This document shows positions 7,673-16,837 of a DNA stretch of 26,251 bases, piece after piece. The stretch comes from CAYUVA01 sp964448115 [NCBI: uncultured bacterium]. Lineage in GTDB: Bacteria; CAYUVA01. The stretch covers positions 1 to 26,251 of the forward strand of contig CAYUVA010000003.1 of assembly GCA_964448115.1 (NCBI GenBank), given 5' to 3'. How positions within the stretch are numbered: the first letter of the stretch is position 1; each line of letters starts with the position of its first letter. Both the position numbers and the translations under genes were made by a program. Below the pieces are notes generated by a model. That model was not told the DNA's origin. It was given only the letters and a program-made list of their open reading frames with translations, and searched no databases.

Positions 7673-7889
7673 ATGAATAGAAAAAACATTTTTGAACGAC
7701 GAGGAGTTGGTGGTGTGAGTCGTTGCTGTAAAGCTCGGCTTTGATCATATAGTTCCCCGGCTCATCCTTCCCATCCCAGCATTCTAATATACCTGATCTT
7801 CCTCTCATTGATATTGAAACATAACTTATTTTTAATCTGTGCATTTCAGCCCTCCCGCCTTTATGATAGCAGAAGGACGCTTTATGCAA
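7659..7889 (-). pseudogene. Possible remnant of a FlgD-like Ig/C-terminal sorting domain
   Basis: A 76-codon frame on the - strand opens with TTG and carries GILECWDGKDEPGNYMIKAE. This recalls the WDG(K/R)D-x-G ... Y-x(3)-AE core of FlgD-type Ig domains found at the end of secreted proteins, with the usual few residues between the DEPG turn and NYMIK missing. It overlaps the last 14 bases of the upstream + strand gene and has no Shine-Dalgarno or signal peptide. It may be a decayed 3' end of a lost exported-protein gene; a chance resemblance is possible. Confidence 0.3.
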
Positions 7890-8085
7890 AAATTATTATG
7901 ATGCCATGTATATTATAATATCTCAAAGAATTTCTGTTCTAACTTTAGGTAAACAGTCTTTTAATTTTTACTCAGACTCGGAAGTGAAGTTTATTAATCC
8001 TAGTCTAGATGAGAAAAGACGGAAGGATTATGGAGAATGAGATTTAGGTGTAAAAACGAGAGATAGTACTGTATTATATCAACTA
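7673..8085. other. 413-bp spacer before the large GT-C fusion gene
   Basis: The left half overlaps the possible - strand gene remnant at 7659-7889. The right half is AT-rich. TATAAT at 7914-7919 (+ strand) is a perfect -10 but has no good -35 at 16-18 bp, so I do not call a promoter. No tRNA or terminator was seen. Confidence 0.5.
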
Positions 8086-11000
8086 ATGATACTAGGTGCT
8101 TTTGATATCATCTGGCTTCTAATACTTTTGTTTTTAGCTCTCCTTGCGTCGTATCTGCTGCTTAGGCATGGCAGTAGATCTATACCCTTAGTGATCTTCA
8201 TAGTCGGGCTGTTTGTCAGCTATGTGGGGCAGGCTTACCTGCAGGTGGATCAGGTCAGGCTAGGCTACATTATTTACATTCCTGCGGTCTTTTTTGCCTT
8301 GATTGCCTTTTACCTCCAAAACAAGAAACAGTTTCATCATGTTGAGATAATCTTCCCCCCCCGGTTGGAGCTTCTTATGGCAGCTCTGGCTATCGGAGTA
8401 GGCATCTTCTTTAAGCTGTATAAGGTAACAACCTTGCCAGCCTCGCCTGGTACCGAAGAATGTGTTCATGGGATGCATGCCCTGTGGGTTCTCGATTACG
8501 GGTGGAGATACCCTATCCAGGTTCAGGGAGTTACCTGGTCTATCGGAATTTATATCTGGGCATTGAGTCTTCATTTACTCGGCGTGAGCTTATTTAACTT
8601 GAGACTCCCTATCATCATTTTGAACATGGTTGCTCTATTCCTTTATTATTTTACCTTTCGTCGCTTGTTCAACAATCGAGTAGCCTTCGTGGCTTGTACC
8701 CTGTTCTCCATAATGCTTTGGAATAATGCCATCACCAGAGTCCCTCAAAAGGAGTGCTTTGTACCATTTTTCACCATCGCATCTTTATTTTTCCTGGTTA
8801 GAGCCATAGATATGAACAAGCTACTGGATTATATTCTCGCCTCATTGTTCATCGTTTTGGGCAACTACACCTTTCAGGGCTTTCGCACAGCAGATCTGAT
8901 GCTAGCTGCTGCCTTCATGTATAGCGTCGTATTCAAGAAGCGATACTTCAGATGTAACTGGTGGCGAATCGTGGTGATGCTGATAGCCATGGCAGCCTTC
9001 TTTTATCCATTCATCAAGCTCAAGGGGATAGTTTATCTCTTGCCAGATCACGGGGTTGCGGTTATGGGCGAGCATACCTCTGAACAAAAGATGAAAGAGT
9101 CAGCGTTATTTGCTCTCCAGATGTACAATTACAAGGTCTTCGGGCAGCAGCCATTCAACTATACGGATAGGCGATACAAAGATACTATACTACAATGGGG
9201 AAGGGATTTGGGCAACATACTTATTAACAAGACTCAATATACTTCGAATAAGACCATGAGATGGATTTTAGCCACCCTTGGTCAAGCCTCCCGCGCCCTT
9301 GTCCTCCGTCCTAACAAGGTTGATATTATGAATATCTACCTGAAGGTCTTCTTCACCTTTGGATGGATATTGTGTTTGATACGCTTCACTCGGCATGGAT
9401 ATGGCTTCTGTTTCACCTACCTGTTATTCGGCACACTTGGTGCAATGGTGCTTGAGGGAATTTTACGGCGTTTCAATGCCATACAGGTGATAATCCCGGT
9501 TATGAGTGCAATCGGGCTTGATTGGGGGCTATGTGCACTGGCAAAGCTGAAAAGAGGGGGATGGCGAAGGAGATATGCTACATTCGCCCTAATACTTTTA
9601 GCGGTGTTCTCCATGTCCAATTTCTACATATACAAGGTGCATATCCTGCAGCACTACAACCTTATGGGGTGGGTTGATCTGATTGTCGATTATTTCAAGC
9701 GCGATTTCAAGGACTACGATATGGTTCCTCGAACCGGCACCCCTGATTACATGAGTTTCTTGACCTGGGAGGTTACTCGAAATCTCGATTATTACCTGCA
9801 TCCCGAGCTTGCCTGGGAGCAGGTCTTTCCACCGCATCATAAGTACTTCAAGCCATACAAGGGCGTTGCCTATATCTTTGATTATCAGAATATTAATTTC
9901 CGAGAGTTCAACATGGTCATGCAATACTGCCCTAACACCACCTTCAAGGTATTGAAAGATGGTAACAAGCCAATCCACCTGGTATTGAAAGTGCCACGAG
10001 GCGACCTGGATAGAATCTTTGGGTTAAATACATGCTTCTATCGCTCACGAAGCGACCTGAACCAAGATCTTGCTTTTAAGAGGGGCAATTACTTTAGGGC
10101 TAAGGATTTCGAGCTCATAGGCGATGTTAATTTAAGCTTTCCCGTTTACTGCAAATGGGAGGGATCGATCTTGGTGTCGAAAGGTGATGAATATCATGTC
10201 TGCATCGATTCTGAGGGCTTTGGAGAGCTTTATATAGATGACCACTTGATGTATAAGCAGGGAGCTGATAACCAGGTTAAATTCATTGAAAAACAATACC
10301 TCTTAAAGGGTTTGCACAAGTTGGTGATTCTCGATGAGATCTCCCATAAAAACGACCGAGTCGAGCTTTCATGGTGGATAAGCGAACATCATTACTACCG
10401 TACTCCGCGTAAGGTGGATGACTTCAGGATTCTAACCGTCTCTGCTGAGGGGAATCCGCTCAGTGCGCCCAAGGTTAATACGAGACTACCCAAGGCGAAG
10501 CTTTTGACACACAAGAAAGGGATCCTCTCGGATTACCTGGAAAGGGCGAACACCAGCGAGCTTAACATGGTGGCTGACCGATGGGATAATCTATATATCT
10601 TCAACCACAACTCCCATTACCCGCTTCAGATTACAGCAAATTATGAGCTTAATCCCATAAGAAAGGAGGGGTACTCTAAGACTTTATCCAAGATTTTCGA
10701 TGTGGAGTTCGATTCCTCAGGCAGAATATTGATCGTATCATGGGATAAATTCTCTGCACTTATATCCAAACAGGAGTCCTCAACATTATTACGACTTTTT
10801 GACCAAGACCTTAACTTGCTGCGGGAAGAGGATGTCTTCGTTTGGTATGTGGATGGTGCCCTTGATTCGCAAAACAACCTGTGGGTTAGAACCGGCTATC
10901 CAGAACACCTTTATTTAAGTAAATTCAATGATCGACTGCTGCATGTCAAGGAGTGGAGCTTTAAGCACCTGGTAAATCATCAACTCACCCATATTTCGAG

Positions 11001-11394
11001 AATGGACATAGACTCTGATGATATTATTTACCTGCTCGATATAAAGAACAACCTGGTCGCCAAGTGCGATCTGAACATGACATACCGGGGCAGTATTCGA
11101 ACAATTGACTACGATGAGCAAGGCTACTACATACTCAAGGTTGACCAGCTAGGGAATATCTTTATCTTGCAGCCGGCCAAGAACTATGTCCATCTATACA
11201 GCCCGAATGGCGAGGTGCACATGAGAAAAATGGAACAGATTCCCTTTGATATTGATGGTCTTGACACTTCGGGGATGAAGCCATTGATGATAGCTCCTGG
11301 ACCAAAAGGCATTTACCATATCCTAACCGATACCGGTGATATAATAAAGATCAAGGCTTACTGGTTTCCCTATCCGGTAAGGGGGATTGATTAA
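8086..11394 (+). CDS. GT-C (GT39/ArnT-like) membrane glycosyltransferase fused to PA14-like and beta-propeller domains
   Basis: The protein has 1102 residues. Residues 1 to about 510 hold many hydrophobic helices. The first outer loop has LPASPGTEE, with E124-E125 where ArnT/PMT enzymes carry their acidic pair, followed by LRLP, as in GT39-like enzymes that move sugars from polyprenyl phosphate on the outer face of the membrane. Residues about 660-775 resemble a PA14 carbohydrate-binding domain (a W-x-G-S-I strand, then GELYIDDHLMY, LKGLHKL and VELSWW). Residues about 825-1100 are repeated blades with NLYIF, NLWVR, IIYLLD and NIFIL patterns, an NHL-like beta-propeller. Both additions should face the periplasm or cell surface. 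ATG 8086 lacks a Shine-Dalgarno, and an in-frame stop at 8038 with no other start between supports it. Likely role: glycosylation of an envelope protein or lipid, with acceptor recognition by the added domains; this is inference. Confidence 0.75.
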   Translation: MILGAFDIIWLLILLFLALLASYLLLRHGSRSIPLVIFIVGLFVSYVGQAYLQVDQVRLGYIIYIPAVFFALIAFYLQNKKQFHHVEIIFPPRLELLMAALAIGVGIFFKLYKVTTLPASPGTEECVHGMHALWVLDYGWRYPIQVQGVTWSIGIYIWALSLHLLGVSLFNLRLPIIILNMVALFLYYFTFRRLFNNRVAFVACTLFSIMLWNNAITRVPQKECFVPFFTIASLFFLVRAIDMNKLLDYILASLFIVLGNYTFQGFRTADLMLAAAFMYSVVFKKRYFRCNWWRIVVMLIAMAAFFYPFIKLKGIVYLLPDHGVAVMGEHTSEQKMKESALFALQMYNYKVFGQQPFNYTDRRYKDTILQWGRDLGNILINKTQYTSNKTMRWILATLGQASRALVLRPNKVDIMNIYLKVFFTFGWILCLIRFTRHGYGFCFTYLLFGTLGAMVLEGILRRFNAIQVIIPVMSAIGLDWGLCALAKLKRGGWRRRYATFALILLAVFSMSNFYIYKVHILQHYNLMGWVDLIVDYFKRDFKDYDMVPRTGTPDYMSFLTWEVTRNLDYYLHPELAWEQVFPPHHKYFKPYKGVAYIFDYQNINFREFNMVMQYCPNTTFKVLKDGNKPIHLVLKVPRGDLDRIFGLNTCFYRSRSDLNQDLAFKRGNYFRAKDFELIGDVNLSFPVYCKWEGSILVSKGDEYHVCIDSEGFGELYIDDHLMYKQGADNQVKFIEKQYLLKGLHKLVILDEISHKNDRVELSWWISEHHYYRTPRKVDDFRILTVSAEGNPLSAPKVNTRLPKAKLLTHKKGILSDYLERANTSELNMVADRWDNLYIFNHNSHYPLQITANYELNPIRKEGYSKTLSKIFDVEFDSSGRILIVSWDKFSALISKQESSTLLRLFDQDLNLLREEDVFVWYVDGALDSQNNLWVRTGYPEHLYLSKFNDRLLHVKEWSFKHLVNHQLTHISRMDIDSDDIIYLLDIKNNLVAKCDLNMTYRGSIRTIDYDEQGYYILKVDQLGNIFILQPAKNYVHLYSPNGEVHMRKMEQIPFDIDGLDTSGMKPLMIAPGPKGIYHILTDTGDIIKIKAYWFPYPVRGID

Positions 11395-11409
11395 GTAGAT
11401 ATTAGTTTT
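11395..11409. other. Convergence point of the two gene blocks
   Basis: Only 15 bp separate the TAA of the + strand GT-C fusion from the TAA of era on the - strand. The sequence is AT-rich (TATTAGTTTTTT) with weak TTAAG/CTTAA symmetry. A strong GC-rich terminator cannot fit, so the two transcripts probably overlap at their 3' ends. Confidence 0.6.
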
Positions 11410-12369
11410 TTATCTTAAATATCCTAGATGTCTTAAGAAAACCTCATTTTCAGACCATTTTTGCCTGACCTTGACATGTAGTTCGATATAGAACCGGGCA
11501 TCGAATAAGAATTCCAGCTCCTTTCGAGCCTCGCTTCCGATGCGCTTCAAAAAACTTCCCCCCTTGCCGACAATCATCCCCTTATGCGAATTCTTCTGGA
11601 CATATATTACCGCATAAGCCTTATATAGATTCTTCGATTCATCATACTCGTTATGTTCCACAGCTACGGCGACCGAGTAAGGTATCTCCTGCCTGGTATG
11701 AATGAAGACTTTTTCACGCAGGAGCTCGGCGATGAATGCCTCAATCGGCTGATCGGTAACCATATCTGGCGGGAAATGGGGGGGATCGATAGGCAGAACT
11801 GCGGTTATTGTCTTGAGCAGCTCTTCGAGGTTGGTCAGCTTGATAGCGCTAACCGGAACTATCTGATCAAAGCCATACAGCTTGTTTATCTTATCTATTA
11901 CCTCCAATACATCGCCCTTTGTGGTGAGATCGATCTTATTAAGCGCTACGATCAGGGGCTTATTGCTGGATTGTAGATCCTCAAGCACCCAGCCGAGCTT
12001 TTCCGGCTCCTGTCTTTTGATATCGACCACTAACAATATGACATCCGCCTCCTCCATGCTGCCTAGGGCGCTTTGCAACATGCCTCGGTTGAGCAATGAT
12101 TTACCCTTGTAAAGCCCCGGGGTATCGACAAAGATTACCTGGAAGTCCTTTCTGGTCAGGATGCCCCTGATGTTTGTCCTGGTGGTCTGTGGCTTTGGCG
12201 AGGTGATGGCAATTTTCTGCCCCACCATAGCGTTGATCAAGGTGGACTTGCCGACATTGGGCAAGCCGAGCACTGCCACGAAACCGGATCGATGATCTGA
12301 TGCACCGTTCGGAATTAGCTCCCCATCGCTCGCTTCTTGCTGGTCATTATCCATGAACTTATCGTTCAT
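11410..12369 (-). CDS. era: GTPase Era
   Basis: Era is an essential GTPase that binds the 3' end of 16S rRNA during 30S subunit assembly. G1 GLPNVGKST is at residues 35-43, the switch region has TTRTNIRG, G3 is DTPGL, G4 is NKID, and the C-terminal KH domain has GKGGSFLKRIG. The length is 319 residues against about 300 for typical Era; the excess is an N-terminal acidic extension of about 28 residues (up to RSGFVAVLG). ATG 12369 has no clear Shine-Dalgarno, and ATG 12354 (residue 6) is an alternative. It is the last gene of the phoH-pgpH-ybeY-corC-era block, 67 bp after corC, in keeping with the ybeY-era linkage seen in many bacteria. Confidence 0.97.
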   Translation of the reverse strand: MNDKFMDNDQQEASDGELIPNGASDHRSGFVAVLGLPNVGKSTLINAMVGQKIAITSPKPQTTRTNIRGILTRKDFQVIFVDTPGLYKGKSLLNRGMLQSALGSMEEADVILLVVDIKRQEPEKLGWVLEDLQSSNKPLIVALNKIDLTTKGDVLEVIDKINKLYGFDQIVPVSAIKLTNLEELLKTITAVLPIDPPHFPPDMVTDQPIEAFIAELLREKVFIHTRQEIPYSVAVAVEHNEYDESKNLYKAYAVIYVQKNSHKGMIVGKGGSFLKRIGSEARKELEFLFDARFYIELHVKVRQKWSENEVFLRHLGYLR

Positions 12370-12436
12370 AATCCATTTTTCTTACTAAAGAATATGTGGT
12401 TAGGGAATTAAGTGTGCTCAAATGCTCCAAGTGATC

Positions 12437-13765
12437 TTATTCGGACTTATTCCCATCATTATCTTTCTTGTCTTTCTGGTCTTTTGGGGGTAGCGATTCA
12501 GGTGTCGTTTTTATCCCTACCTTGTGTATCCTTCTTGAATCCGCCTCGATGATGATAAACTTAAGCCCGTTGAATAGAAGCTCCTCACCTTTTTGTGGGA
12601 TGTGCTCCATCTGTTGGAACAGGAAACCACCCAAAGTATCGAAGTCTCCTTCGGGAAACTCGATATTCAGTAGATCTCCTAGTTCATCTATGGATATCTT
12701 AGCGTCCGCCTGATAGGAGCCATCTCCATTGGAGATGAATTCCGCCTCCTCTTCGTCATACTCGTCCTGTATCTCTCCGACTATCTCTTCGAGAAGATCC
12801 TCGATGGTAACCAATCCAGCGATACCGCCGTATTCATCGACTATCATCGCTATATGAATCTTTTCTCTCTGGAACTCGAACAGCAGGTCCTTTACCTTCT
12901 TTGTCTCTGGAACGAAGTGAGCCTGGCGCAGGATGCCCTCCAGCTCCAGTTTCTCATCTGCCTTTAGCAATTTTTGAATAATGTCTCTGATATAAAGTAT
13001 GCCGACGATATTGTCTATCTTACCCTGGTAAACCGGTATCCTCGAATAGCTCGAATCCTTTATCAGTTGGTAGATCTCCTCTTTGGGCAGGTCGAGGTTA
13101 ATACAATACATGTCAATCCTCGGCGTCATGACCTCCCTTACCACCAGGTCTCTGAGTTCAAGCACGCTGGTCAGTATCCTTCTTTCCCCCTCGGCGAATA
13201 GACCCTCTTTAGCGCCAGCTTCGATCATCGCCTGTATCTCGACCTCAGCCATAGCAGACTTATCCTCGCCATTCTCCATATCCCTCGATTTTACAAGCAG
13301 GTTGTTCAACTTCACCAAAAGCGCGGAAAATGGAAATAACAAGATAAAGAAAAGCAGCAGAATGGGAAGGTAATAGGGCATGGCTGACTGTAGATTGTTA
13401 GGATAGAACTTTGAAACAAAAGTAATGCTGACCACGGTTAATATAAGCCATGCAGCGACTAAACCAAGCAGATAAATCCAGGGATGCTCATAGCCGAGGC
13501 TGTCAAGCAACCATAGTATGGAGAAAGCGAATACGAGTGTGCATAGTAATCGCCCTGCCATCACGGTGTTGGTTAGATATGCCGGCGAGCGATGCCATAG
13601 GCTTACATACCAGCGTCCTTCTAAGCTCTTGTGGGCTAATATGCCTCTTAAGCGCGAGATGCTTAAACCGCTTAGTACTTTCTCGTACAGGGCGAAAAGA
13701 GCCGAAAAGATAAGGGTTATGATGCCTGCCATCATGGCAAGCCACGAGTTGGGATCGCTATCCAA
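12437..13765 (-). CDS. CNNM/CorC (HlyC/CorC) family membrane transporter
   Basis: The DUF21/CNNM transmembrane domain has hydrophobic segments at about residues 7-29, 69-90, 95-117 and 130-155. A CBS pair follows from EVMTPRIDMY (about 210) to VTIEDLLEEIVGEI (about 330), then an acidic stretch DEYDEEE and a CorC/HlyC C-terminal domain (about 345-425, with TLGGFLF). The family is linked to Mg2+/Co2+ efflux; the exact ion cannot be read from sequence. The start is TTG at 13765: AAGGAG (13772-13777) sits 6 nt before it inside the end of ybeY, and the two genes overlap by 8 bp, so translation is probably coupled. The protein is 442 residues and ends in a charged Lys/Asp tail. Confidence 0.9.
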   Translation of the reverse strand: MDSDPNSWLAMMAGIITLIFSALFALYEKVLSGLSISRLRGILAHKSLEGRWYVSLWHRSPAYLTNTVMAGRLLCTLVFAFSILWLLDSLGYEHPWIYLLGLVAAWLILTVVSITFVSKFYPNNLQSAMPYYLPILLLFFILLFPFSALLVKLNNLLVKSRDMENGEDKSAMAEVEIQAMIEAGAKEGLFAEGERRILTSVLELRDLVVREVMTPRIDMYCINLDLPKEEIYQLIKDSSYSRIPVYQGKIDNIVGILYIRDIIQKLLKADEKLELEGILRQAHFVPETKKVKDLLFEFQREKIHIAMIVDEYGGIAGLVTIEDLLEEIVGEIQDEYDEEEAEFISNGDGSYQADAKISIDELGDLLNIEFPEGDFDTLGGFLFQQMEHIPQKGEELLFNGLKFIIIEADSRRIHKVGIKTTPESLPPKDQKDKKDNDGNKSE

Positions 13766-14255
13766 CTATAACTCCTTGCTCTATGTTCAGGTTTTCCACC
13801 AGGCTTTCGAGCCTACCTAAAACCGATTCCTCCATGCCCGGTTGATCATGATGAATACCGATAAGGTGAAAGATTCCATGAACGATCAAGATGAGCATTT
13901 CTTTGTCAATACTGTGTCCTAACTCCTTTGCCTGTTCTTTTGCCCTATCCAATGAGACGATAATATCCCCTAGAGGTATCGGTATCTTCGGATCCCTTTG
14001 GTGTATCTCGCCCAGGGCATCCTCGAAACTGTCAGCAGACAATTCCATCTGCGGAAAGGAAAGGCAATCCGTAACCTTATCGACATTCCTTAGCCTTTTA
14101 TTATATCTACGAATGCTCAAATTATCAACTAGCAATATACTGACCTGGCTTGTGCCTGGCAATCCGAGGATCCGCATGACAGCCGAGATATTCTCGATGA
14201 GTTTTTGCTGATTGACCCTCATTACAGGGTGTTCGATATCTATTAATATTTCCAT
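13758..14255 (-). CDS. ybeY: Endoribonuclease/rRNA maturation factor YbeY
   Basis: YbeY is a zinc metallo-RNase involved in 16S rRNA 3'-end maturation and ribosome quality control. The HGxxHLxGxxH motif is HGIFHLIGIHH (residues 126-136), giving H126, H130 and H136 as the zinc ligands. The upstream core TDCLSFP and GDIIVS are also conserved. The length of 165 residues is normal. It lies 83 bp after pgpH and overlaps corC by 8 bp. No close Shine-Dalgarno is seen at ATG 14255; a GGAGG lies about 17 nt upstream, too far for the usual spacing. Confidence 0.97.
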   Translation of the reverse strand: MEILIDIEHPVMRVNQQKLIENISAVMRILGLPGTSQVSILLVDNLSIRRYNKRLRNVDKVTDCLSFPQMELSADSFEDALGEIHQRDPKIPIPLGDIIVSLDRAKEQAKELGHSIDKEMLILIVHGIFHLIGIHHDQPGMEESVLGRLESLVENLNIEQGVIVG

Positions 14256-14338
14256 CAGTGGCGTAACTCAATCCTCCATCAGGGTAATTTTAACAATACA
14301 AAGTGTAGCAATAACTATACTCGATGGTTTCAATCATC

Positions 14339-16837
14339 TCAAAGAACATCCTTCAATGAAGGGATTTCTAAGGTTTTGGAGCTGTTTCGTGAGTCCTCTT
14401 TCCTTTGCTGTTCCTTGCTTTGCTTATGGGGGTATTCGATGCGGGTATGGTACATGCTTATCAGTATTTTAACGAAGCTGTTGATGATGATGGTCAGCTC
14501 GTGAAATGTGAGGTTGCAGTGATCGAACTGTCCGTCTCTGAACTTGTCGAGCGATATTTCGCGTACTCGTTGTTTTATATTTGAGGATGTCGGGTTAGGC
14601 AGTGCACGAACAGCAGCCTCCACGCAATCGGCTAAAAGCACTATGGCAGCCTCTTTGGTGCGCGGCCTTGGCCCCGGGTAGCGAAAATCAGCCTGTGATA
14701 CCTCGCAGCCTTGATCTGCGACCTTCAGTGCCTTATCATAGAAGTAATAAATCAGCCCGGTGCCATGGTGCTGTTGTAGTATATCTATGATCGGCTTGCC
14801 GAGTTTATATCTTTTGGCCATCTCTATGCCTTCCTTGACATGCGACTTTATGATCAGGGCGCTCATATTTGGCTTTAGTTGATCGTGCTTGTTATAGCCG
14901 CTCTGGTTCTCTGAGAAATACTCCGGCTTGTTTATTTTGCCGATGTCGTGAAAGAGCGCAGCCACTCGCACCAGCACAGCATTTACCTTTATGTCCTCGG
15001 CAGCAGATTCAGCAAGATTAGCGACGATCTGGCTGTGCTGAAAGGTGCCTGGAGCCTTGGTCAGAAGCTCCTTGAGCAATGGATGGCGAGTGGTCCCAAT
15101 CTCTAAAAGTCGAATGACCGTGGTTACATTGAATAACGCCTCCAGAACCGGCAAAAAGGCAGAGGCTAGAACCGAGACCAATAATCCACCAATGAATGCG
15201 CAGAACAAGGCGAGAAGTGCCTCGGAGCTAAAAAATATGCCATTTTTCATATTGAGCGCAAGGACAGCAGCAACATTGACCACGCTTATTGCTAGACCAG
15301 AGTACCAGATCACCGCGCGTCGCTTGATGTCCTCTGAGGAGAGGATCGCTACCAATCCACCTAGAAATGAGTAAATGGCATACTCGAAGGAAAGTCCGGG
15401 TATCATGCCGATAAATATGCTGGATAGGATGACAAAGGAAAAGGCTGTCTTGCGAAACAACAGCAATGTAGCCATCAGAGAGCCAAGCGCAAAGGGAACT
15501 GCATAATAATAGCCCTTCACATAGTTGAAGGGGCGCGAGGCAATGGAGTTACCCAACACATCGAACAGGGCGATAAAACCGCGCGATAACAGGATATTGA
15601 GGACTAATAGAACCACCAGGAGCAGGAAGTTCTTTTTATCATCCCTAATCATGCGATCAAATCTGGATAGAAAGATATATGTTACAGCCAATAGGACAAT
15701 AATCTGCAATAACATGCCCAGCCAGTTGGTGAAGATGCCATGCGTGGAGCGCAACTCCTTCAGCGCTTGCAGCTTCATTAGCTGAACCTTGTTTATCCTC
15801 TCCCCTTCTCTGACGATCATTTCACCCTTTTTTACCTTGAAATATGCGAGATCGACCGCCTCGACTGCCTCTTGTTTTCGCCTTTGGGTCTCCAGTTTAT
15901 CTATGGTCAGGGTTGGCTTGATCAGTTTACCCAAAAATCTCTCCAGAGCCTGTTGCATAACCTGATCTGCCGGGTAGTATTCGATGATGCTGCTCTTGAT
16001 AAGCTCCTTGCACTGGGATAGATCCATGATCCTGGAGATGTCCTTTATCAAGGTCTCCATTCCAGTGCCCAGATCCCTCAATTGTAAACCCTTATCCTTC
16101 GCTTCCTCCAAGCTATTAAGATCGCTTACGACATACTTGTTGAAGACATTGTCGATGATGCGAAGTATCCTTGCCTCCAATGTCTCATTGAAACCGACCG
16201 AGTTGAACACCTCGAAGGTTTGTTGCGACATATCAATTTGATATCTTTGGATCAGGTTCTGGTATCTTTGCCCTGGGGTGAGTATCGGATATAGCTCTAT
16301 TGTCGCTGAATTGTCGGCATCGGTATCCTGGCTTTGATTGTCCAGGTCGGTGGGCACCTCGATCTTAACATCGTCAATAGTTACAGTCAGCTTCTCACTT
16401 TTCTTAGTTTTCTCCTTTTCAGGCATAGCGGTGGGAGTCAATTGGTACATCTTCTGGTTTCTGGCTATGATCTGTCGCTGCTCGTTGAAGATGTCTTCTA
16501 TTGTTTTGCGAAGCTTTTTGGCGTAAAGCGAATCGAAATCATAAACCGAGGATGTGGATGCGATAGCCTGCTGGCGTCTTTTCTCGGTGGTCTCCACATC
16601 CTCTACGCTGAATTCCCTGGTTGCCTTTATGTCTCTATCTGCGATCTCATCCAGGGAATAATCATAAGTATAGCGAGGTCTATGCAGATTTGGGGTCAAT
16701 AAAAATGACAAAAGCAGTACAAGAAGGATCGCGCAACCCAAAAAGATGACTTTCGGCGTATATTCACGGATATAGCTATAAAGCCTTTTTGTCTTCAAAG
16801 GGCTATGATTGCTTTTCTTTGGCTTTTTTTCTTTCAT
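14339..16837 (-). CDS. pgpH: 7TM receptor with HD domain, PgpH-type cyclic-di-AMP phosphodiesterase
   Basis: PgpH-type proteins hydrolyse c-di-AMP at the membrane. There is one N-terminal transmembrane helix (about residues 30-48), a large extracytoplasmic 7TMR-HDED region (about 50-350) with a KKGEMIVREGE segment, a seven-helix bundle (about 360-560), and a cytoplasmic HD domain with TFQHSQIVANLAE and ALFHDIGK (H630, D631), then HHGTGLIYYFY. I set the start at ATG 16837 (832 residues), not 16924: GAGG lies 4 nt upstream, and the protein then begins with KEKKPKK, a normal cytoplasmic tail. The gene thus overlaps the end of phoH by 35 bp, which points to translational coupling. phoH-pgpH-ybeY-era order is known from Firmicutes and several other phyla; here dgkA and cdd are absent and corC is inserted. 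Confidence 0.93.
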   Translation of the reverse strand: MKEKKPKKSNHSPLKTKRLYSYIREYTPKVIFLGCAILLVLLLSFLLTPNLHRPRYTYDYSLDEIADRDIKATREFSVEDVETTEKRRQQAIASTSSVYDFDSLYAKKLRKTIEDIFNEQRQIIARNQKMYQLTPTAMPEKEKTKKSEKLTVTIDDVKIEVPTDLDNQSQDTDADNSATIELYPILTPGQRYQNLIQRYQIDMSQQTFEVFNSVGFNETLEARILRIIDNVFNKYVVSDLNSLEEAKDKGLQLRDLGTGMETLIKDISRIMDLSQCKELIKSSIIEYYPADQVMQQALERFLGKLIKPTLTIDKLETQRRKQEAVEAVDLAYFKVKKGEMIVREGERINKVQLMKLQALKELRSTHGIFTNWLGMLLQIIVLLAVTYIFLSRFDRMIRDDKKNFLLLVVLLVLNILLSRGFIALFDVLGNSIASRPFNYVKGYYYAVPFALGSLMATLLLFRKTAFSFVILSSIFIGMIPGLSFEYAIYSFLGGLVAILSSEDIKRRAVIWYSGLAISVVNVAAVLALNMKNGIFFSSEALLALFCAFIGGLLVSVLASAFLPVLEALFNVTTVIRLLEIGTTRHPLLKELLTKAPGTFQHSQIVANLAESAAEDIKVNAVLVRVAALFHDIGKINKPEYFSENQSGYNKHDQLKPNMSALIIKSHVKEGIEMAKRYKLGKPIIDILQQHHGTGLIYYFYDKALKVADQGCEVSQADFRYPGPRPRTKEAAIVLLADCVEAAVRALPNPTSSNIKQRVREISLDKFRDGQFDHCNLTFHELTIIINSFVKILISMYHTRIEYPHKQSKEQQRKEDSRNSSKTLEIPSLKDVL

